Source of the DNA: a virus
Reading direction: 5' to 3' (one strand)
DNA: 32,742 bases
IMG/VR virus record: IMGVR_UViG_3300027736_000143
Span: 1 to 32,742 of that record
Below are positions 1 through 5,396 of the stretch, piece after piece (position 1 is the first letter of the stretch; the number at the start of each line of letters is the position of its first letter). The translations under genes and the position numbers were made by a program. Under the pieces are notes generated by a model, which was given only the letters and a program-made list of their open reading frames with translations, was not told the origin of the DNA and made no database searches.

Positions 1-620
1 TTTGCTCTACCATTTGGTCGACCAATATAAACAACTTTCTTCATTTTTCCTGGGTGGAAGGCATTGCATAGCATACCAGCATCCATAGGATAATCAACAA
101 CACGAGCACCATCGGGCACCTTTAAAGTTTTCGCAACTTCACTTGTATTAGTTGCATTTGCAGCAATAGTCCAACGAGACCAGTCCTCATTGGGTAGCAA
201 TTCCCACAAGAAAGATAGGTCAGGGTCATCATTAATAAAGATGATACGACCCTTGTGTTCGTTAATCATCTCTACAGTTACATCCCAATACTTCTTGTAG
301 AACTGAATGTTTGTACCACCGAATTCAAGAATCAAAACGTCGACTGGCTTATAGACGCTGCTAAATTCAACCCCCTCCGCCTCGGTCTGGTCAGTAGGTT
401 GAGATAGAAGAGCAATATTATAATTGTTGTCTAGCAATTTCTTGAAGAGAGCAACTCGCTTCTCTACCCAAGCGCCACGGACGCCATTCTCATTGTCTGT
501 CAAGCCAACCTTACCAGATACTCGGCGATAGCCAATAGTTTTGCCCGTATTGCTGGCATTCTTATCTGTATACCAACTAAGAGCAGCCTCTTCGCCAAAC
601 AAAGATCCCAATAGACTCAT
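1..620 (-). CDS. Putative DNA glycosyltransferase, T4 beta-glucosyltransferase-like (partial, 3' end cut off)
   Basis: The visible part is 206 residues from an ATG at 620; the C-terminus lies beyond the window edge. Upstream GGAG gives a good ribosome site, and only 14 bases separate it from the preceding dioxygenase stop, so the two are co-transcribed. The layout resembles the N-terminal half of T4 beta-glucosyltransferase as I recall it: a hydrophobic strand VDVLILEFGG, a conserved-looking IIFINDDPDLSF segment (compare the T4 YYLFTDIRLPF region), then VVDYPMDAG and KKVVYIGRPNGR near the domain junction (compare DVIYGGSFRSGQR). The expected role is transfer of a sugar from a nucleotide sugar to a hydroxymethylated base in phage DNA. 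The pairing with a TET/JBP-type enzyme supports this. The GT-B assignment comes from motif layout only; a glycosyltransferase acting on a surface or other target cannot be excluded. Confidence 0.55.
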   Translation of the reverse strand, partial: MSLLGSLFGEEAALSWYTDKNASNTGKTIGYRRVSGKVGLTDNENGVRGAWVEKRVALFKKLLDNNYNIALLSQPTDQTEAEGVEFSSVYKPVDVLILEFGGTNIQFYKKYWDVTVEMINEHKGRIIFINDDPDLSFLWELLPNEDWSRWTIAANATNTSEVAKTLKVPDGARVVDYPMDAGMLCNAFHPGKMKKVVYIGRPNGRA

Positions 621-634
621 AATATAATCTCCAA

Positions 635-1993
635 TTATTCGAACAAACTATCTATGGTCGATTCCTTATTATACGCCTCTGGATGGTATTTGTCAAGCAT
701 TTCACGACCACCATTTTTCTCAAGGTAATCATACCATTCTTGGCTTGACCACATACCTTCGCTGATACCGTTCCAAAGTTTACGCTGCATAGGGTGTTCT
801 TTGTTCTTACGACGATACTCTACGAAGTTGAATCGGCTGTTCTCGTATTCATACGAACCTAGTTCAAGCATCTTCTCGCGAAGATAACAAACGAGACTAA
901 TGCGCTCACCATCGTCATAAGTTTCGATTGGCGTATTACCGTGCATAATTTCATGGTTGTTTACAAGAAGAAGATCGCCTGGACGAACATTAACAGCGAT
1001 ACGATACTCAGGGAATACAAGATATCCACCAGTATACTTTCCGTTGTTAGAAAGAACAAGAAGATTGCTCAAACCTTCCGTGAAGTCACCAGCGTCGCGA
1101 TGGCAAGCAGTACGGAATGTCTTATTGACGGTGACTGTGGTAAACACAGTCTTGGGTACTAGGAATCTTGGGTCAACCTTATCTGCTGCTGCCCTTTGGT
1201 TTCCCCATCGCCAAGGAAGAAGTTTCTTATATCCCTTATCCAAAGACTGTAGGAATGGGAATGACATCTTAAACTTGTCATAATGGTTTTGCGTATAGGC
1301 AGTAGCACGACCATAAGGAATGCGCGGATAACGGTCAAACCATCCAGCAATGCCAGAGTTTACCACGTTTGCATAGGTTGTATCTGAAATATAAGTTTCT
1401 TCGATACCACGAGCCTCTTCTTTACGCTGCGTAATTGTCATCTTGACAGCCTTGGCTAGCCACTTGTCAAAATTAAACTTATCTTCTTTGACTTTAGCGG
1501 AGAGCCAAACTAAACCACGACTATCCCCACCGCTCGCATACTTCTCTTTGAGGAATTCAACTTCTTTCTTGATATCTAGTTTGACAAGAGTATTTTCAGG
1601 CTCTTTCTTAAAGAGGTCAAGAACAGCAAGTTGAAATTCTGTCACCCACTCGCGACCACCACATTTGTCGCCCTTCGGTCCAGCGGCAAGTCCACGGTTC
1701 TGGGTTTGTGTTGCTGCTTCGCGCAAACCAAGATATGCTTGTTCTTGTTCTTCTTTGCTGAAGAAATTCTTTCTAAACTTGAACGCAATCTTGCGCTCAT
1801 CCTTGGTATTCTTTTGCTTACACTCTGCGCAATTACCTTCTTCGCAAGAAGCAAGCATTGTAGGATCGCATTCTGCTTTTTGATAGCAGTCCGTATCCTC
1901 TTCGATAAGAACGTCATAATGAGATTCATCAACGAATTGCCCAAGCAATTTTTCGCAATCAATCTTTTCTCTTGCTACAATAACTTTAACCAT
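635..1993 (-). CDS. TET/JBP-family 2-oxoglutarate/Fe(II) dioxygenase (probable 5-methylpyrimidine DNA hydroxylase)
   Basis: 452 residues. The C-terminal half has the double-stranded beta-helix signature of this superfamily: an HxD iron motif at H298-R-D300 (ACHRDAGD), a glycine-rich GGYLVFPEY strand, GDLLLVNNH, the distal iron histidine H351 in MHGNTPI, and a 2-oxoglutarate-binding arginine R364 in ERISLVCYLR. TET/JBP enzymes oxidise 5-methylcytosine or thymine in DNA; phage members are known to act on 5-methylcytosine together with glycosyltransferases. Residues 36-58 contain five cysteines (C36, C42, C50, C55, C58), a possible metal-binding module. Residues 115-290 probably form family-specific helices. 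The start is the ATG at 1993, preceded by a perfect AGGAGG and a consensus promoter. A glycosyltransferase follows in the same operon. Family assignment is fairly firm; the exact base modified is inference. Confidence 0.75.
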   Translation of the reverse strand: MVKVIVAREKIDCEKLLGQFVDESHYDVLIEEDTDCYQKAECDPTMLASCEEGNCAECKQKNTKDERKIAFKFRKNFFSKEEQEQAYLGLREAATQTQNRGLAAGPKGDKCGGREWVTEFQLAVLDLFKKEPENTLVKLDIKKEVEFLKEKYASGGDSRGLVWLSAKVKEDKFNFDKWLAKAVKMTITQRKEEARGIEETYISDTTYANVVNSGIAGWFDRYPRIPYGRATAYTQNHYDKFKMSFPFLQSLDKGYKKLLPWRWGNQRAAADKVDPRFLVPKTVFTTVTVNKTFRTACHRDAGDFTEGLSNLLVLSNNGKYTGGYLVFPEYRIAVNVRPGDLLLVNNHEIMHGNTPIETYDDGERISLVCYLREKMLELGSYEYENSRFNFVEYRRKNKEHPMQRKLWNGISEGMWSSQEWYDYLEKNGGREMLDKYHPEAYNKESTIDSLFE

Positions 1994-2016
1994 GATATTC
2001 CTCCTGGGTGTACTCT

Positions 2017-2045
2017 ATTATATATCTGACAAGAGGCAATGTCAA
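2017..2045 (-). promoter_or_regulatory. Consensus sigma70-type promoter for the dioxygenase-glycosyltransferase operon
   Basis: On the minus strand a perfect TTGACA (2045-2040) is followed by a 17-base spacer and a perfect TATAAT (2022-2017). The ATG at 1993 follows closely, with AGGAGG in between. This is the strongest host-type promoter in the window and implies early expression by unmodified host polymerase. Confidence 0.85.
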
Positions 2046-2069
2046 ACTAAGTGATTTCCGAATGCAAAT

Positions 2070-2090
2070 GCAGCGGCACGAAGCCGCTGC
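2070..2090 (-). terminator. Strong hairpin between the winged-helix gene and the dioxygenase promoter
   Basis: Inverted repeat GCAGCGGC / GCCGCTGC with a 5-base loop. It lies downstream of the 97-residue gene (stop at 2118) and just upstream of the next promoter, the expected place for a terminator. The T-tract after it on the minus strand is weak (ATTTGCATTC), so termination may be inefficient or factor-assisted. Confidence 0.5.
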
Positions 2091-2117
2091 AAAGATCCTT
2101 GCGGATATTGGCTAAAA

Positions 2118-2411
2118 TTAGCCGTTCATCGTAACGCTGATTGCATCACGATAGAGAGTCTTGCGAGCACGCGCAACATGGCGGCTGGCGAAATAACTCT
2201 CAAATGCCTTGCTCGGCGAACCGATACGGTAGGCATAAGTCTCCGTGCCATCGCTTAGAGTGGTGCGGTTCGTGTAAACAGCGACACCCTTATTGCGTAG
2301 ACGATAGACTAGGTCAGCGACGTTCGACACCTTGAACATGGTGCGAGCTGCTCGCGAAGTGACCTGATTGCCCTTGGCAAGATAATTGTAAAGAGAAACG
2401 ATTGCAGACAT
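2118..2411 (-). CDS. Small winged-helix/helix-turn-helix-like protein, unknown function
   Basis: 97 residues from the ATG at 2411, which has GGAG about 8 bases upstream; a longer reading from TTG at 2438 has no comparable ribosome site. Residues 1-65 read like a phage winged-helix domain: a short N-terminal helix (IVSLYNYLAKG), a helix-turn-helix (TSRAARTMFKVSNVADLVYRLRN), then a beta wing (AVYTNRTTLSDGTETYAYRIG). The C-terminal 30 residues are basic (RHVARARKTLYR). Similar small proteins are widespread in T4-like and marine phages with no established role. DNA binding is inferred from the fold pattern. It has its own sigma70-type promoter at 2482-2510. Confidence 0.6.
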   Translation of the reverse strand: MSAIVSLYNYLAKGNQVTSRAARTMFKVSNVADLVYRLRNKGVAVYTNRTTLSDGTETYAYRIGSPSKAFESYFASRHVARARKTLYRDAISVTMNG

Positions 2412-2481
2412 ACTATAAACTCCAAAAACACCCCTCAAAATTTAGAAGCAAAGACGGGGCTTCCCTTGCTCCATACCATAT

Positions 2482-2510
2482 AGTATACTATAACAAACGG
2501 CAAATGTAAA
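2482..2510 (-). promoter_or_regulatory. Sigma70-type promoter upstream of the winged-helix gene
   Basis: Minus-strand TTTACA (2510-2505), 17-base spacer, TATACT (2487-2482); one mismatch to consensus in each hexamer. It lies immediately after the AAA+ gene stop codon and drives the 97-residue gene through a leader of roughly 60 bases. Confidence 0.75.
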
Positions 2511-3926
2511 CTATTTAGCGACATTCACTTTGGCAATAACCTTGTCCGCAAAAGCAGGTTCACACATTTCCATCAGCCTCACTCGGGCTTCTGCAAGAGC
2601 ACGTTCCTCGCCCTTATGAGCCATTTCCAACGTGTCACAAACTACTTGCGCAAGTACAGTGTTCGTCGGCATATGGGTTGCGGTAAGAGTTATGCTATTG
2701 TCGACGGCATCAGAAGTCAAAGAAATCACAACCTCAGCAGCATTATACAACGAAGGAGTTGCATCCGCATCGATCTTAGTATAGAAGTCCAGGAAGGAAT
2801 TCTTGGTATCCGTATCGAAACGGTTCAAGCACAACTCGATCGCCTTCTTGCGATTCTTAAAGATGCTGTATGCCTTGGCGATATGCACCAGACGTCGGGT
2901 CGAGATAACCTCATCGCAGCCATGGTCTTCGAACGTCTTGCGGATACTCTCAGCCCACGTTACCAAACGCTCGATGAATTCCAGGTCACTCTTCTCGGTG
3001 ATACCCAACTCGAAGAAATTCTTCTCGAGGATCTTGCGCTCGGTAGCGACAGGAGGATATTCCTGCTCGACCGTGATGGCGAAACGCTCGAGGAACGCTT
3101 CGTTCAGGAGGTTGGTGCCGATGAATCGACCGTCGTCGTTGCCCTTGCCCTTGGTGTTAGCCGTGGCAATGATGTTGAAACCTTCGACGGGGCTGACAAC
3201 TTCGCCAGTCTTCTTGTCGAAGTATGGCTTACCCTCAAGGATGGGCTGAAGGCACAGAAGATCTTCCGTACCCAAGTCCGTCTCGTCGAGCAGCAGTACT
3301 GCACCACGACGCATCGCGGTCAGAACTGGACCTTCGCGGCGAACCGTGTTACCGTCAATCAACTCATAAGAGCCAATAAGATCGGTCTCGTCGGTGCGCT
3401 TGGTGATATTGACGCGAATCAACTCACGCTTACTGGTCGCACAAACCTGCTCAATCATCAGGGTCTTGCCATTGCCCGACAGACCCGTGATGTAGATCGG
3501 ATAAAAGATCTTGCTCTTGATAATGTCACGAAGATCGTTGTAGAAGCCAAACGGCACATAGGTCACGTTCTTCTCTGGCACGAACGATTCAGTCGTGTTG
3601 AGTGCACGTCTACTCGCGAGGTTCACGATGGTAGCAGCCATCGCGGGAGCGGACTCCGCAACAGCAGCCTGAACCGCAGCACGCACTTTGGGTGCTGCCT
3701 TGCTCTTGGTTTTCGTCGCCTCGACCGCACCGTCACCGACACGATAGAAGCCACGACGCACCTTGCGCGAATCGTCGCGGAACAGGAAGTATGGCTGACC
3801 CAAATCGCGGTCTCGCGCATAATCTGTAATCTGCTTGCCGCTCAGGATATCAGCGTCATAAAATTCGCCGAGGTCCTTGAGGAATTTCGTCTGTTCCGCG
3901 ACGGTTGTATAATTCGACTTAGCCAT
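2511..3926 (-). CDS. AAA+ ATPase, MoxR/CobS-like
   Basis: 471 residues from the ATG at 3926, with GAGGGA upstream; an in-frame GTG at 3953 lacks such a site. The AAA+ core has Walker A GLSGNGKT (residues 148-155), Walker B AVLLLDE (209-215), a sensor-1-like NIIATANT and an arginine-finger-like FLERFAIT. The N-terminal 60 residues are a separate small domain, linked by an Ala/Lys-rich stretch (70-100). MoxR-type ATPases, including the CobS chelatase subunit often annotated in marine T4-like phages, work with a VWA partner to insert metals or remodel proteins. That partner is encoded two genes upstream at 5397-7706. The gene looks more GC-rich than the structural genes (a spot count at 3061-3120 gives 37 of 60). 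True cobalt chelation is doubtful because no other cobalamin genes are visible. Confidence 0.85.
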   Translation of the reverse strand: MAKSNYTTVAEQTKFLKDLGEFYDADILSGKQITDYARDRDLGQPYFLFRDDSRKVRRGFYRVGDGAVEATKTKSKAAPKVRAAVQAAVAESAPAMAATIVNLASRRALNTTESFVPEKNVTYVPFGFYNDLRDIIKSKIFYPIYITGLSGNGKTLMIEQVCATSKRELIRVNITKRTDETDLIGSYELIDGNTVRREGPVLTAMRRGAVLLLDETDLGTEDLLCLQPILEGKPYFDKKTGEVVSPVEGFNIIATANTKGKGNDDGRFIGTNLLNEAFLERFAITVEQEYPPVATERKILEKNFFELGITEKSDLEFIERLVTWAESIRKTFEDHGCDEVISTRRLVHIAKAYSIFKNRKKAIELCLNRFDTDTKNSFLDFYTKIDADATPSLYNAAEVVISLTSDAVDNSITLTATHMPTNTVLAQVVCDTLEMAHKGEERALAEARVRLMEMCEPAFADKVIAKVNVAK

Positions 3927-3991
3927 AATATAATTCCCTCTCACCAGTATCACTTACCATAACTGTAGTATGCCTGAAAAGGCGAAAAACA

Positions 3992-4027
3992 CAATAGAAA
4001 AAACTCTAATAAAATCAACGACTTACG
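3992..4027 (-). repeat. 36-base element upstream of the AAA+ gene, copy A
   Basis: Nearly identical to 7759-7794: 34 of 36 positions match, including an uninterrupted 27-base core. On the minus strand it starts in the last codons of the haloperoxidase gene and ends 65 bases before the AAA+ start. It contains TTGATT, a 16-base gap and TATTGT, which could serve as a promoter. A second shared patch, CTTTTCAG, follows about 10 bases further on. Confidence 0.8.
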
Positions 4028-5316
4028 TGCGCCCCAAAAAGAGCCTCAGATTTGCGCCAAACCTGCTCGCCAATCTTCTTGCCCATGTGTCTTGCGACAA
4101 GATCGCCATCCTCAAAATGGATACCACCGTATCGGCGGGACATACCTGCCTCATCAGCGGCTTCCGTAAATGTGCGCCAAGAAAGAGTTACGCCATTCTT
4201 ATCAACGAAATACTCAAACTTATCGCTTTCAGTAAACTCGCGAAGAACAACAGCAGCTGCAGCACTGAACGTACTGTGACCTGAAGTGTATTCTGCAAAC
4301 GGTGGCGTCAAGAAACTATCTGGCTGATAAGGCTTCCAATTAGCGCCATCAACAAGAACGCCATTCACACCCTCAATCGTTTGACCTGCATACAGGTAGC
4401 GGATTGCAGTAATCGGGCGAACAGAGTCATACGTTACCTTTGTCGCCCAGCAACCAATGCTAGCATCTAGCAATGCATTGCCAAGAGCAAAGAACATCTT
4501 AGCATCTTGGTCGGTGGTGTGATTGTCTCGCTTAGAAACAACTTCCGCAAACAAAGTCCAGTGTCCAGGAGGCAACTCAGACTTCGGTCCGTCAGCCCAA
4601 TACTCAGCGATTGCCTTCTGCTTATCTGTTAGATTAGCAGTAATGTTTACAATCTCTTGAGCCTGATGAATGAATCGAGTAGACCCAAACTCTGCTGGTG
4701 GCTTAGGAAGAAACTGCGTTGCGCTTGTAAGAGCAAACGGAGTCACGTTCTTCCAGTGTGGAGCAACAAACCTTTGACCAGGCAAAGGTTGCCAGTGATT
4801 AACGTCAGCAACATAAGTTGGCGTATTGACAGGTTGGTATCCAGTAGTATCGGCATATCCGTTTAACTGGTTCGAACCGTCAGTGTGGCGATATGAAAGA
4901 ACTGCACCACATGCCTTTTTGGCGATATCAGCAGCACCAGTATCATTCTCGGAATATCCAAGAGAAGTCAACTTCTGCTGAAATTGCGCCCTTCGGCTTG
5001 GGTACACATCTGACAGAGCCATGAATGCAGCGTGGCTGATTGCCTCTCGCTTGTTGGCTTCCGTTCGTGCACCTTCAGGCTGACGCAAATCATCACCGTA
5101 CATAGTACCAAGAGCAGCGTTGTCATATGCAGCCCAAGCATCATAAATGCAGGTATGCACAATAGCAATCGCTCGAGCAGTCATCGGCGGTCCTGGCTTC
5201 GTATCGCGAATTGCCTGGAGCATCGTTTCATTCCACTCAACCGAAATAGTATCGGCGACTGCACTTCCAGAACTAGCCAAAAGTACAGCCGCCACAATCG
5301 TCTTTAAATTAGTCAT
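4015..5316 (-). CDS. Secreted vanadium-dependent haloperoxidase / PAP2-superfamily enzyme
   Basis: 433 residues with a clear signal peptide: a hydrophobic run IVAAVLLASSGSAVA ending in an AVA-D cleavage site near residue 21, so the product should reach the periplasm or medium. The vanadate-pocket residues of vanadium haloperoxidases are in order: K293 and R300 (KVTYDSVRP, seven apart as in fungal chloroperoxidase), S345-G346-H347 (YTSGHS) and R394 with H400 (RRYGGIH, six apart). These enzymes use peroxide to oxidise halides to hypohalous acid; the same pocket in PAP2 acid phosphatases hydrolyses phosphate esters. Length and spacing fit bacterial haloperoxidases. GAGGGG precedes the start. It sits between the two halves of an AAA+/VWA pair. 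The choice of haloperoxidase over phosphatase activity is inference. Confidence 0.85.
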   Translation of the reverse strand: MTNLKTIVAAVLLASSGSAVADTISVEWNETMLQAIRDTKPGPPMTARAIAIVHTCIYDAWAAYDNAALGTMYGDDLRQPEGARTEANKREAISHAAFMALSDVYPSRRAQFQQKLTSLGYSENDTGAADIAKKACGAVLSYRHTDGSNQLNGYADTTGYQPVNTPTYVADVNHWQPLPGQRFVAPHWKNVTPFALTSATQFLPKPPAEFGSTRFIHQAQEIVNITANLTDKQKAIAEYWADGPKSELPPGHWTLFAEVVSKRDNHTTDQDAKMFFALGNALLDASIGCWATKVTYDSVRPITAIRYLYAGQTIEGVNGVLVDGANWKPYQPDSFLTPPFAEYTSGHSTFSAAAAVVLREFTESDKFEYFVDKNGVTLSWRTFTEAADEAGMSRRYGGIHFEDGDLVARHMGKKIGEQVWRKSEALFGAHVSR

Positions 5317-5362
5317 AATATCCCCTCTTCATGATTTAGATTATCAACACTCAACACTCTGA

Positions 5363-5387
5363 TTCTCGGTGGGGGCGTTACCAAGAA
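5363..5387 (-). terminator. Weak hairpin after the VWA gene
   Basis: On the minus strand TTCTTGGT and ACCGAGAA form an 8-base stem with one G-T pair around a 9-base loop, just after the VWA gene stop at 5397. No T-tract follows, so this may be a processing site or chance. I see no convincing promoter in the 80-base gap 5317-5396. Confidence 0.25.
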
Positions 5388-5396
5388 TTAGAAACT

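Noticed and set aside
2412-2438. Longer winged-helix protein starting at TTG 2438
   Set aside because: The ATG at 2411 has a well-placed GGAG, the TTG does not.
2616-3962. Long plus-strand open frame of about 448 codons opposite the AAA+ gene
   Set aside because: It mirrors the AAA+ gene, whose Walker motifs prove the minus-strand reading. High GC in codon third positions keeps the opposite frame open. No recognisable domain or ribosome site supports it.
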